Shown: positions 26,239-34,871, counted from the stretch's first letter. The stretch: 64,000 nucleotides of DNA from Bacteroidaceae bacterium (GCA_017525235.1 JAFXTC010000053.1:62001-126000), one strand, 5' to 3'. Program-made: numbers and translations. Notes: generated by a model not told the origin, from the letters alone.

Positions 26239-27066
26239 ATGAAAACTAAGATTCAATATACAATCTTGCTGGCAGTAACAGCGTTGCTGGCTGGCTGTAA
26301 TAATGAGCAAGACCTATTCAATGTGTCTTCCAACAAGGGTTCTTTTGCCCTGAATCTGAATAATGGAGAAATTGTAGTTAACACCGAGACCCGTGCAGAC
26401 CCTCGAACCCTCTCTGCAACGGACGCTGCAAACTATAATATTATGGTTTACCAAAATAGTATTGAACTTTGGGGGCAGAAAAAGGAGTATTCAGCCCTTA
26501 CAGATGCTGACTGTATCCTCAGCGTCGGTAAAGGTTATGCTGTATATGCCGAAAGCTGCACTGAGGCAGAAGCTGAGACTGGTTTTGGTTGTCCACGCTT
26601 TGCAGGCATATCAGAATCTTTCGAGATAAAGGCATCCGAAACAACTCCTGTCAGTGTTACATGCACACCTGCCAATGGTGGTCTTTGCGTAGTCTTCGAT
26701 AAGAGTTTTACAGATGTCTTTGGAAAATATTGGGTTGAGACAAAGGACAGCCGTAACCTGGTTTTTAATAGTGAGAACATGGCTACCTTCACTAAAGTCA
26801 ATGGAAAAGACAAACGTTCGAGTGGTGCTGTTGCGTACTACAATATGGATCCTTCCTCTGAAGAAGGACAGACCGTTCAGCTTGAGATTCATGCAAAAGG
26901 CGCTATTACAATTACCAAGGATGTTTTAGTAAAGAAAGGTTTGGTTACTCGCTTTACTGTCAATGGTCCTGGCGCAGGTACTGGCAGCAATACGGGTACT
27001 ATTGACATTGAGATTGATTACGATGATGATTACGGAATAGATGATAATCCTATAAATCTTGATTAA
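26239..27066 (+). CDS. DUF4493-type lipoprotein, short form, array gene 9
   Basis: Lipoprotein of 275 residues. Lipobox Cys20 (LLAGC), strand GSFALNLNNG, then ETRA with Arg52. Includes GKGYAVYAESCTEAEAE and VSVTCTPANGGLCVVF, close to the matching parts of genes 8 and 13. The C-terminus IDIEIDYDDDYGID is strongly acidic. It has a 22-base gap from gene 8 and a 36-base gap to gene 10. Function unknown. Confidence 0.75.
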   Translation: MKTKIQYTILLAVTALLAGCNNEQDLFNVSSNKGSFALNLNNGEIVVNTETRADPRTLSATDAANYNIMVYQNSIELWGQKKEYSALTDADCILSVGKGYAVYAESCTEAEAETGFGCPRFAGISESFEIKASETTPVSVTCTPANGGLCVVFDKSFTDVFGKYWVETKDSRNLVFNSENMATFTKVNGKDKRSSGAVAYYNMDPSSEEGQTVQLEIHAKGAITITKDVLVKKGLVTRFTVNGPGAGTGSNTGTIDIEIDYDDDYGIDDNPINLD

Positions 27067-27102
27067 AGGCAAATAAATAAAAACGATAAATACATAAAAG
27101 TT

Positions 27103-27918
27103 ATGAAGAAATCAATTCTTTTAGCAAGTGCAGCTCTTGCTGCCTTGTCTTTCACTTCTTGCAACAACGAAGTGGATATGTTTGAACCTATCGGTTCTGA
27201 GAAGGCTACCATTAATCTGAACATCACCAATGATGATGCAATGTTAACTCGTGCAGGTGAAGGTGTAAAGACTGCCGATAAATCAAAATGGTATGCTAAG
27301 ATAGATACATATGATTCTCAATCCTGGAATCAAGCAACATGGGATGCAAAGACCTGGGTAAAAGCAAATACTCTAGAAGGTGTTACCCGTACTCCTGGTG
27401 ATTTTGTTATTCAGGTTGCTAACTACCCGGGAGAGGCTGCTGCTTATGCTAATACTGTAAATGATGGTGCCGGCGATGCTTACTACACATTAACAGATAA
27501 AGATATAACCTTACAAAGTGGTGTGAATAACCTGACTTTTGTATGTGGAACAGCAAAGAATGCCAGAGTCGTTCTGGATTGGGACGGTACTGCAAATGTG
27601 AATGGTCTTACAATGACAAGTGTTGTTGCTACCCAGACTTCTAAGAGCCGTTCATATACATTTACAGGCAATGGAACAGCATATTTCTATGCTGATGTTG
27701 ATATTGTATGTACCATTAATTATGTATATAATGAAGTTGAAAAGAGCATACAAAAGACTATAACAGCTCCCACTGCTGCTACCCAGTATGCATTCAACGT
27801 TAGTGCAAATTCAAATGGTACCATTACCACTCTGACCATTACTTATAACGATACGTTTGGTGATGGAACTCCTGTATCAGCTGAAATCGATGCTGCTACT
27901 GGTAACGAAGTAGAATAA
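27103..27918 (+). CDS. Lipoprotein with TR motif, array gene 10
   Basis: Lipoprotein of 271 residues. Lipobox Cys20 (SFTSC), strand ATINLNITNDD, then LTRA with Arg50. The body is less clearly DUF4493-like than its neighbours: it has a Trp-rich segment (QSWNQATWDAKTWVKAN) and Thr-rich strands, but keeps the same N-terminal plan and length. CNNEVDMFEPIGS after the lipobox resembles CANEVDLFSSVG in gene 8. A 183-base gap containing a MITE-like element follows it. Confidence 0.7.
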   Translation: MKKSILLASAALAALSFTSCNNEVDMFEPIGSEKATINLNITNDDAMLTRAGEGVKTADKSKWYAKIDTYDSQSWNQATWDAKTWVKANTLEGVTRTPGDFVIQVANYPGEAAAYANTVNDGAGDAYYTLTDKDITLQSGVNNLTFVCGTAKNARVVLDWDGTANVNGLTMTSVVATQTSKSRSYTFTGNGTAYFYADVDIVCTINYVYNEVEKSIQKTITAPTAATQYAFNVSANSNGTITTLTITYNDTFGDGTPVSAEIDAATGNEVE

Positions 27919-27933
27919 ACTAATCATAAGAGA

Positions 27934-28070
27934 GTATGCTAAAGCGTATTGGCTTATATACTGCAAAACAAAAGTCCGTACGGGACGGACTGCGAGTCCG
28001 CATGTTACGGACTCAGAGTTCGCTCCTTACGGAAAAAATGCTGCGTAGTTAGCTAATCGCTTTGGCATAC
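27934..28070. repeat. MITE-like element between array genes 10 and 11
   Basis: GTATGCTAAAGCG (27934-27946) is an inverted copy, one mismatch, of CGCTTTGGCATAC (28058-28070), and the similarity extends further inward in weaker form (TATTGGCTTA versus TTAGCTAA). The interior carries its own nested inverted words (AGTCCGTA / TACGGACT and relatives), so the whole 137 bases could fold as one structured RNA. No coding frame is inside. The element accounts for most of the unusually large gap here. Confidence 0.65.
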
Positions 28071-28101
28071 CCTTTCCTTTTTATCATTCAACAAACAAAA
28101 A

Positions 28102-28854
28102 GTGGAGAAGAACAATACAATCAATAACCTAAAGTTCTTGCTACTGATGGCAGCTGTAGTGTTTACTGCTTGCCAGACAGAAGAGGTGCCTCCTGTAACA
28201 GAGAGTGCCAAGACAGGTTGTATTGTACTCTCTGTTCCAGAGGTGGAAGTCTATACCGAAAGCGGAACCAGAGGCGAAGCCAATGGCAGTATTGACGACT
28301 ACACATATACACTGAATAGTGTTGAGGGTAGTGTCAACGAAGCTTCGAACGTACCTGTTATCTTCGATAATAATGGCACTGCCATCATCCCAGCTGGTAA
28401 GTATACGTTAACAGCTACCAGCAAGACGGCTCAGGATGAGGCTCCTTGGTATCAGGGCACGTCCAATTCCTTTACTTTAGGTGTTGGAGGAACCCAATCC
28501 GTCAGCATCAATCTTGACAAACCCAAGAATGCAGAGATTGCTGTTGCTTTCCAGACAAGCTTCACCACTCTCTACGAGAACTATTCTGTAACTATAGGAA
28601 CAAAATCTGTTTCCGCCAATGGCAACCTATATGCTATGCCCGGAGAGATTACCTACACCATCAAGGGCACTGCCAAGGCAGGCTCTCATGTATCAGACAT
28701 TCCTGCGGAAGGCGTCGAAGGCACTATTATCGTAGCAGCCGGGACCAGTTATCCGCTCAATATATCAGCCCAAGCCATTTCCGACCTCCTTATAGAGTTC
28801 GGTGGCACTCATGACGGTGAGTTCGATACCAAAGAATATCGCCCACTAAACTAG
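28102..28854 (+). CDS. DUF4493-type lipoprotein, short form, array gene 11
   Basis: Lipoprotein of 250 residues that begins with GTG at 28102; no in-frame ATG gives a good signal peptide. Lipobox Cys24 (VFTAC), strand GCIVLSVPEV, then GTRG with Arg57. The domain has AGKYTLTATSKT, WYQGTSNSFTLGVGG and an acidic end. Its start lies 31 bases after the MITE-like element, so the insertion may have replaced the native upstream region and left a GTG start. It is 4 bases before gene 12. Confidence 0.72.
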   Translation: MEKNNTINNLKFLLLMAAVVFTACQTEEVPPVTESAKTGCIVLSVPEVEVYTESGTRGEANGSIDDYTYTLNSVEGSVNEASNVPVIFDNNGTAIIPAGKYTLTATSKTAQDEAPWYQGTSNSFTLGVGGTQSVSINLDKPKNAEIAVAFQTSFTTLYENYSVTIGTKSVSANGNLYAMPGEITYTIKGTAKAGSHVSDIPAEGVEGTIIVAAGTSYPLNISAQAISDLLIEFGGTHDGEFDTKEYRPLN

Positions 28855-28858
28855 AATA

Positions 28859-31564
28859 ATGAAGCAAAAGCTACTATATATAATAATGTTTATCGCCGCC
28901 CTCGCCCGGAGTAATGGGGTGTGGGGGCAACAGTATTATCTATTAAATGATGGAACGAAATATACAAGGTCATGGTTGAATGGTGAGGGCGTAATACACT
29001 CTTATTTCTTTACTGGAACTAATACTGGTGAGGTCACCTTTTATGCACAAACCTCCATGACTACGACCAACAATGCTAAAAGAATTATTGTAAAAGAAAC
29101 TCTTGATGGTAATACATGGTCTGAAATTGAAACAATTACTATTGGAACTGGGAATAACACACAATATAAAAGTAGCAAATTAAATACAGCTGCTAAAGGC
29201 GTGCAATTTTATGTAAGAGGTGCTTATGATCGTTCTGTGTGGAATGTCCAAGTGAAACGAGCCACCACACTCACCGCATCAAATGTTTCCTTCAATGAGG
29301 CTTCGATAGGAACCACAAATGACAAAACAATTACTGTGACCTATAGCAATGGCTTCAACCCTCAAACCTTCTCTGCAATAACCAGTAGCACTGGTTTCTC
29401 GGTCAAGAGCATAAGTACAACAAACATAACAGCTGAAACTGGTACAATTGATGTGACATTTAGTTTTACCCCAACTTCAGCAACAAACTATTCTGGAACA
29501 GCAAGACTACAACTAGGTTCAGTAACTAAAGATATCTCTCTTAGCGGAACAGGAACAATAAACAAGGCTAATCCCGCTTTTGAATGGAATATTCCTTCAA
29601 CTGTCTATACAGGCCGATTATATACAAACGTTTTACAAACAAGTAATTCTGAATGTACTCCCACAATGATGGTCGAGCCTGAAACAATGGTGCCATATGT
29701 ACATTATTCTAACGGGAATCTTTTTTTTAGTAAGGTGGGGAATGTACGTATAACATTTAGTCAAGATGAATCTGACCATTTCAACAAATGGTCAGAAACT
29801 AATTATTTTACTATTGAAGAACCACAGAATCATGTTGAATTTACAATCAATGATGCGACAAAGTACAATATGTTTGTTGTAGAGGAAAGTAATTCTGATC
29901 GTATTGGATATGATAATGGAATAAGATTGGGTACGACAAATCAAATTGTAAGTGTTTCTGATCGTAGTGATAAATATGTAATTATTGAATTTTCAGGAAT
30001 ACCAGATAAGTTATCTTTCACAACAACCGTAGCTCAATCTGGTCTTATTCCTTCTGGAATCTCATTCTATGTACAGGAAATAGACGGAAATGGAGTTTAT
30101 TATAGTGATCCCGAACAATGGACTAGTACGGAAAAAGAAAATACTGTTAACAAACAATTACAGCCAACAACACGTAAACTGAAAGTTTGCTATTCTGGCA
30201 ATTATTGGGCTCATATCAAAAATTTGAAGGTTACCGAGCTAAAGAAATTCGATGTTGATAAAACTGAGTTGTTTTTTGGCGAAAATACTAAGGGAGAAAA
30301 TGTAGAAGAACAAACATTTGCTTTTGAACATTGTAACGCAGGAACTGATGTAACCATCACATCAAATGATGCCAATTTCGTTATCTATCCTACAACTCTC
30401 AATACAACAGGTGGTGATTTGATGGGGACACAGGTCATTACTGTGACTTATCTGAACAATACAACGGGTGTGCACAATGGAACCATAACCATCAGCGACC
30501 CCAATGGCACAAACTCTCCGATTACAATAAACGTTAGCGGAACCACGCAGACCACCTATTATACTCGTGCTGAAGCAGAGGCTGGAGTAGGTGGAAGCGC
30601 CTATGTTTCTTATGTTTCCAGCGAGGATGCAGCAGCAAACCAGCATACAAGTACTTCGCTGAAAATTAGTGAGCTGACATCTGAAGACAAAGCCACGAAT
30701 AATGCCTACTGGATTGCTATCCCAGAGCAAGGTTATACTTTTGTGGAGTGGCAGTGGCCTAATGGAACACAAGCCTCTACCAATGCTTCTGATAAATGGG
30801 AGGGATATGAGTATAATTCGGAGGATCAGAATAGTCCAACGGTTGTTAAGTTTAAGGCCGTCTTTGCCCCCAAGATATTGACGTTGCAACCAACCTCATC
30901 TACCTATACTGCGGATTATTATAAGACAGTTAATCTTGGCTGGGCTCTCAAGTCAGGATACTCCACCATAGCTCTGCCTTTCAATACTACTATACAGGAT
31001 ATTGTGGGCGCTGGCTATGATTCTTCTACAGATTGGGTGGCACAACTGAGCGTTGTTGCTTATAATGCACAGGATGGATATTCGCTTTATTTTGAGAAGA
31101 AGAGTGAAATTGTGGCTAATCAGCCTTATATCCTGCATTTGGGTTCGGCGGTTAATTCTCCTGTATTCACAAATGTGAGTGTTGTGGCTGCTGCAACAGC
31201 ATCCCAAAATGCGACAAAGGGTGTAAACCTCAATAAGTGGACAATGCACTCCAACTTTGCACCCGACTTCGATATGGAAGGATTTTATGGAATAGCTGGC
31301 GAGAAGATTAAGAAAGGTGTACAAGGGTCTACGCTTAGTGCTTTCCGTGCCTATATCACAGGACCTGCTGACCCATCGGTTCAGGTGAAGGCAGCTTATC
31401 TGGATTACGATGAGGCTGATGGCTTGCTGGAGGTGCTGAGAGGAGAGGCCCATAGTGCAGAAAGCGTTTACGACTTACAGGGGCGTCAGTTGCCTAAGGC
31501 ACAAAGAGGGCTTAATATTATAAGAGGAGCAGACGGAGTAGTGATGAAAGTTTTGAAAAAATAG
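28859..31564 (+). CDS. Large secreted protein with C-terminal sorting-type tail, array gene 12
   Basis: Secreted protein of 901 residues with a Sec signal peptide (about 1-23, ending VWGQ) and no lipobox or TR motif. It contains Ig-like segments of the type seen in choice-of-anchor proteins (TFSFTPTSATNYSGTARLQL and TISDPNGTNSPITINVSGT) and ends with VYDLQGRQLPKAQRGLNII plus GVVMKVLKK, the form of Prevotella type IX secretion tails. It would therefore reach the surface by another route than the lipoproteins around it. The first half looks richer in A and T than the flanking genes. Function unknown. Confidence 0.75.
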   Translation: MKQKLLYIIMFIAALARSNGVWGQQYYLLNDGTKYTRSWLNGEGVIHSYFFTGTNTGEVTFYAQTSMTTTNNAKRIIVKETLDGNTWSEIETITIGTGNNTQYKSSKLNTAAKGVQFYVRGAYDRSVWNVQVKRATTLTASNVSFNEASIGTTNDKTITVTYSNGFNPQTFSAITSSTGFSVKSISTTNITAETGTIDVTFSFTPTSATNYSGTARLQLGSVTKDISLSGTGTINKANPAFEWNIPSTVYTGRLYTNVLQTSNSECTPTMMVEPETMVPYVHYSNGNLFFSKVGNVRITFSQDESDHFNKWSETNYFTIEEPQNHVEFTINDATKYNMFVVEESNSDRIGYDNGIRLGTTNQIVSVSDRSDKYVIIEFSGIPDKLSFTTTVAQSGLIPSGISFYVQEIDGNGVYYSDPEQWTSTEKENTVNKQLQPTTRKLKVCYSGNYWAHIKNLKVTELKKFDVDKTELFFGENTKGENVEEQTFAFEHCNAGTDVTITSNDANFVIYPTTLNTTGGDLMGTQVITVTYLNNTTGVHNGTITISDPNGTNSPITINVSGTTQTTYYTRAEAEAGVGGSAYVSYVSSEDAAANQHTSTSLKISELTSEDKATNNAYWIAIPEQGYTFVEWQWPNGTQASTNASDKWEGYEYNSEDQNSPTVVKFKAVFAPKILTLQPTSSTYTADYYKTVNLGWALKSGYSTIALPFNTTIQDIVGAGYDSSTDWVAQLSVVAYNAQDGYSLYFEKKSEIVANQPYILHLGSAVNSPVFTNVSVVAAATASQNATKGVNLNKWTMHSNFAPDFDMEGFYGIAGEKIKKGVQGSTLSAFRAYITGPADPSVQVKAAYLDYDEADGLLEVLRGEAHSAESVYDLQGRQLPKAQRGLNIIRGADGVVMKVLKK

Positions 31565-31568
31565 AAAA

Positions 31569-31611
31569 GAGGAGCCACCCCATCGCTCCCTTTTTAGGAG
31601 GGGGAGAGACA
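31569..31611. repeat. GC-rich repeat related to the 19882-20043 arms
   Basis: GGAGCCACCCC...CTCCC-TTTTT-AGGAGGGGGAG contains a short inverted repeat and resembles the arms at 19882-19914 and 20009-20043. It sits in the 54-base gap before array gene 13. Confidence 0.5.
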
Positions 31612-31618
31612 GTAAAAA

Positions 31619-32407
31619 ATGAATAGATATAAGGTATATATGGTGTTGATTGCGGCTTTGACGGCATTCCTAATGATAGGATGTCAGGCCGAGAACGATC
31701 CCTTTGATTTGCCCGTGGAGCAAGAGGGGACCGGCCGGATAGCTTTACACATAACGGCAGACGGCAAGATGCAGACGCGTGCGCCGAAGACGCTGACAGA
31801 TGAGCAGAAAAACCAATACCTTATTACTATTCGGCAGGGAAACGTCTATTATGTTGATGCAAAGGTGCTGAGCCAGCTGGCGACAACAGACCTTACCGTT
31901 CCCGCAGGCTATGGTTATATGGTTATGGCTGAGAGCTGTAGTGCCAGTGATGCTATCAGCAAACCTACAATCTATGGTCAGCCTCGATTAGTGGGAACGT
32001 CGGCAACCTTCCCCGTTGTCAAGGACGAGACCTCAACGGCTAACGTCCTTTGCACGCCTGCTAATGCGGGTGTTATGGTGACAGCTGCTGATGAAACCTT
32101 TAATGAGATATTCTCTGATTACGTGATGACGGTAAGTCTGGGCAGCCGTGAGTTGACATTCACCCCCGAGAATGCTTCCATCGTAGGTTATTATAATGTG
32201 TCTTCGACAGCAAACCTGTCTTATTCACTTACTGCCACGCGTAGAGAGAATGGCGAGACGGCGTCTGTGTCATCTACTGCGGTTCTGCAACAAGGAAGGA
32301 TTACACAACTTTCATTACGCAGTACGCCAAAGGGCACCATCACACTTGGTATTACCTACGACGACACCTTTGTGACGGAAGACATAGAGATGGTGATTGA
32401 TCCTTAG
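31619..32407 (+). CDS. DUF4493-type lipoprotein, short form, array gene 13
   Basis: Lipoprotein of 262 residues, last in the array. Lipobox Cys22 (LMIGC), strand GRIALHITADG, then QTRA with Arg54. GYGYMVMAESCSASDA and VLCTPANAGVMVTA tie it to genes 8 and 9. A terminator hairpin starts 25 bases after its stop and overlaps the end of the convergent regulator gene. Function unknown. Confidence 0.75.
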   Translation: MNRYKVYMVLIAALTAFLMIGCQAENDPFDLPVEQEGTGRIALHITADGKMQTRAPKTLTDEQKNQYLITIRQGNVYYVDAKVLSQLATTDLTVPAGYGYMVMAESCSASDAISKPTIYGQPRLVGTSATFPVVKDETSTANVLCTPANAGVMVTAADETFNEIFSDYVMTVSLGSRELTFTPENASIVGYYNVSSTANLSYSLTATRRENGETASVSSTAVLQQGRITQLSLRSTPKGTITLGITYDDTFVTEDIEMVIDP

Positions 32408-32431
32408 AGAACAATGAAGAGATAATAAAAG

Positions 32432-32465
32432 GAGGAGCCTAATTTTGGAGGGCTCCTCTCTTTTT
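32432..32465. terminator. Bidirectional terminator between the array and the AraC-type gene
   Basis: GAGGAGCC (32432-32439) pairs with GGCTCCTC (32451-32458). On the plus strand a T-rich run (TCTTTTTCTC) follows; on the minus strand the flank reads CCTTTTATTATC. It overlaps the last codon of the minus-strand gene and would end transcripts from both sides. Confidence 0.8.
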
Positions 32466-33554
32466 CTCGTTCCAGAATTCGTCTAAAGTTATTCCTTCCA
32501 TTTTCAGGAAACAGGAACGTGCGGTTTGTATTGTACCGAAACCAGCGTCAGTAACCTCGTTGAGAGCCGTGATCTTGCCTCTTGTGATAAGACGTTTCAG
32601 TTCCTCAATGCGATAGCGGTTGATATAATCGTGTACATTATTATACTCCTGACTACGTACACACTGTAGGATTAAGTGACGATTGTAGCCTACAGCTTCG
32701 CAGAGACGGTCACGGCCAAAGGTGTTGTCTGTCCACTCGTCCTTGTGGTTTTGCATCCAGAACTCGATACGTTTGAAACGCAACAGGTTAGCTTCGTTAA
32801 AGTCTTCCTTTTCTGCCTTTTCAACAATATCTTCTGCCGGCTCTTCTTCGACTGCTATCAATACAGGCTTTGGCAGATGACTGGCCATATTCTCTAACGT
32901 ACGGAAGGCCAGATAGAGATTCAAAAGCGTGAATATGATAACGTAAACCATAAGTGCCGTAGGATTGTACAAAATGGAGACTACGGTAAAGAATACGACA
33001 GAAAAGCCCAGACACACACAATAGCCTATCAAATAGCTGGGGATGTCTGTGTTATGAACCAAACGGCGGGGAAGCAGGAAAATATTTATAATGTAATAGA
33101 TGCTGATACCAAGCGTCAGGATACGCAGCAAAACATCACTGGAAAGTAGATTCTGCGCCACTTCGTTGAAATCGTGTAAGATGACAATCTTGTTGCCCAT
33201 CAGTCTTGCAAAGGAATACACGACAATCAGGGCTATAACAGGCCGGGCATACTTAATCATACGCTTTGCCTGCAGGAAACCCGGCATGGGAATACTAAGT
33301 GGGAAGATACTCTGCAGATAGACGCAGGACAGAAGAGGGAGAATCATGGCTGGATGCATGATGCCAGGCTCGCCTTCTGAAATTTGATTGCTGATAAATG
33401 AGATACATGTTAAGGCGGTTCCGAAAATGCCGTTTACCCATGCCAGACAGAGGTATTGTACCTTGTGGCGTGCATAAATAGCCAATGTGGCACTTACGAC
33501 CAAATGGGCCGTTGCGCTGCATGCCAGTATCAATAGTATTGTGTTGGAATTCAT
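32439..33554 (-). CDS. Membrane-bound AraC-type transcriptional regulator
   Basis: Protein of 371 residues: an N-terminal half with about six or seven membrane helices (residues 1-225), an acidic linker (EEEPAEDIVEKAEKED), and a C-terminal region of about 110 residues that fits an AraC-type double helix-turn-helix (WTDNTFGRDRLCEAVGYN, then TALNEVTDAGFGTIQTARS and FLKMEGITLDEF). Such proteins would sense a membrane or periplasmic signal while binding DNA. It converges on the lipoprotein array and is divergent from the 33685 gene. Control of the array is an inference from proximity only. Confidence 0.8.
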   Translation of the reverse strand: MNSNTILLILACSATAHLVVSATLAIYARHKVQYLCLAWVNGIFGTALTCISFISNQISEGEPGIMHPAMILPLLSCVYLQSIFPLSIPMPGFLQAKRMIKYARPVIALIVVYSFARLMGNKIVILHDFNEVAQNLLSSDVLLRILTLGISIYYIINIFLLPRRLVHNTDIPSYLIGYCVCLGFSVVFFTVVSILYNPTALMVYVIIFTLLNLYLAFRTLENMASHLPKPVLIAVEEEPAEDIVEKAEKEDFNEANLLRFKRIEFWMQNHKDEWTDNTFGRDRLCEAVGYNRHLILQCVRSQEYNNVHDYINRYRIEELKRLITRGKITALNEVTDAGFGTIQTARSCFLKMEGITLDEFWNEKKRGALQN

Positions 33555-33578
33555 CTGTAATCAATTATTCTTCGCGGG

Positions 33579-33586
33579 CAAAGATA
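33579..33586 (-). promoter_or_regulatory. -7 element of the AraC-type gene
   Basis: Minus-strand TATCTTTG about 25 bases upstream of the start. No good TTTG at the expected -33 distance, so activity may depend on a regulator. Confidence 0.6.
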
Positions 33587-33625
33587 CTCATTTTATGTAT
33601 ATCAAGGTATATTTTTTCCAAAATA

Positions 33626-33657
33626 TTTGTCCTTTTAAGGTAAAAGGTGTACTTTTG
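33626..33657 (+). promoter_or_regulatory. Promoter of the 33685-37713 gene group
   Basis: TTTG at 33626-33629, a 20-base spacer and TACTTTTG at 33650-33657: a full match. The start would be near 33664, about 20 bases before the ATG at 33685. Confidence 0.8.
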
Positions 33658-33684
33658 TAATTCGTAAAGGTGTAATAGGATTTT

Positions 33685-34044
33685 ATGTCAAAACGCTTAG
33701 TTGTACGTACGATTGTTTTGTTGTTTGCTCTGTTGGTGTTGTTGCCAATAGGGGCTTCTATGCGTAAGAAGCGTGTGGTGGCAAAACCGGATACAACTTC
33801 GCTCGTGGAGAAAATTCAGGACTTTGGTCAGACGGGACGTATGAGTTGTTCAACATTTCCTGTAAAGATTAATACCAGCGGCAGAGCCGTCCAGATTCAA
33901 AGCGACCATAGCCAGATTCTTCCTATTTACACGCGAACTGGCGCTTTCTTTATGGCGGTGCGTTTGAATAAAGGCATGAACTGGCTAAATGGACTGCCGC
34001 GCGGACACTATTTTATTAACAATCGGCCCATTACAATCAACTGA
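33685..34044 (+). CDS. Small exported or membrane-anchored protein of unknown function
   Basis: Protein of 119 residues with an N-terminal hydrophobic helix (about 8-24) after basic residues, then a soluble domain with a short beta-like segment (LPIYTRTGAFFMAVRLNKG). No family recognised. It is the first gene after a strong promoter and lies 5 bases before glsA, so a link to lipid synthesis or envelope work is possible but unsupported beyond position. Confidence 0.7.
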   Translation: MSKRLVVRTIVLLFALLVLLPIGASMRKKRVVAKPDTTSLVEKIQDFGQTGRMSCSTFPVKINTSGRAVQIQSDHSQILPIYTRTGAFFMAVRLNKGMNWLNGLPRGHYFINNRPITIN

Positions 34045-34049
34045 GATCA

Positions 34050-34871
34050 ATGGCAGAGCAGGAGCATACTATTAAGGAGGTTGATCTTGATGAAATCATC
34101 CGCAAGAAGGCGGGTAAGAAGGCAAGGTATATTCCTCAGTTTGTAATCAACTGGCTTAAACGCATTATTCACCAAGAGTTCATCAATGTATACCTGCGCA
34201 AGGGTTATGTGGGTGTGGATTTCTGCAAGCATTGTGTAGAATACTTGGGTGTTACCGTTAATGTGGAAGGACGCGAAAACCTGCCTACAGACGGTCGCTA
34301 CTATACCTTTGTAAGCAATCACCCCTTGGGAGCCGTAGACGGTGTAACCTTGGGTTGGGTGATAGGTGAACAGTATGATGGTAAGATAAAATACCTTGTT
34401 AATGATTTGCTGATGAGTCTGGAAGGTTTGGCGCCTTTATGTATTCCCATTAACAAAATGGGCAAGAACGGCAGGAACTTTCCTGCTATGGTTGACGGTG
34501 CTTTCTCTGGAGAGAACCATGTGATTATGTTCCCGGCAGGCTTGTGCAGTCGTAAGAATGATGAGGGACAGATTAGAGACGTTTCCTGGAGCAAGTCGTT
34601 CATCACAAAAACCGTACAGCATCAGCGCGATGTTGTCCCTATTCATTTTGAGGGACAGTTATCGCCTCGTTTCTATAAGGTTGCCCGTTTCTGTAAGAAA
34701 TGGCATTTGCCTAATTTTGCACAGATTCTTTTGCCAGACGAGATGTATAAGAGCAATGGGAATGTTTACACAGTTAAGATAGGAAAGCCTATTGCATGGC
34801 AGACATTCGATAAGTCACAAACCCCATTGCAATGGGCACAATGGGTGAGGAATAAAGTATATGAAATATGA
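34050..34871 (+). CDS. glsA: Glycine lipid O-acyltransferase (GlsA-like, PlsC family)
   Basis: PlsC-type acyltransferase of 273 residues. In Bacteroides, GlsA adds the second acyl chain to N-acyl-glycine to give glycine (and flavo-type) lipids. Visible motifs are SNHPLGAVDG with His91 and Asp97, and FPAGLCSRK (161-169), the counterpart of the FPEGxRS motif. The box here has five residues between His and Asp instead of the canonical four. The next gene is the GNAT-type partner and overlaps by four bases, which supports the assignment over a general 1-acylglycerol-phosphate acyltransferase. Confidence 0.8.
   Translation: MAEQEHTIKEVDLDEIIRKKAGKKARYIPQFVINWLKRIIHQEFINVYLRKGYVGVDFCKHCVEYLGVTVNVEGRENLPTDGRYYTFVSNHPLGAVDGVTLGWVIGEQYDGKIKYLVNDLLMSLEGLAPLCIPINKMGKNGRNFPAMVDGAFSGENHVIMFPAGLCSRKNDEGQIRDVSWSKSFITKTVQHQRDVVPIHFEGQLSPRFYKVARFCKKWHLPNFAQILLPDEMYKSNGNVYTVKIGKPIAWQTFDKSQTPLQWAQWVRNKVYEI

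Noticed and set aside
14942-32407. Polysaccharide utilisation locus
   Set aside because: There is no SusC/SusD pair, glycoside hydrolase or hybrid two-component sensor; the genes are paralogous lipoproteins.
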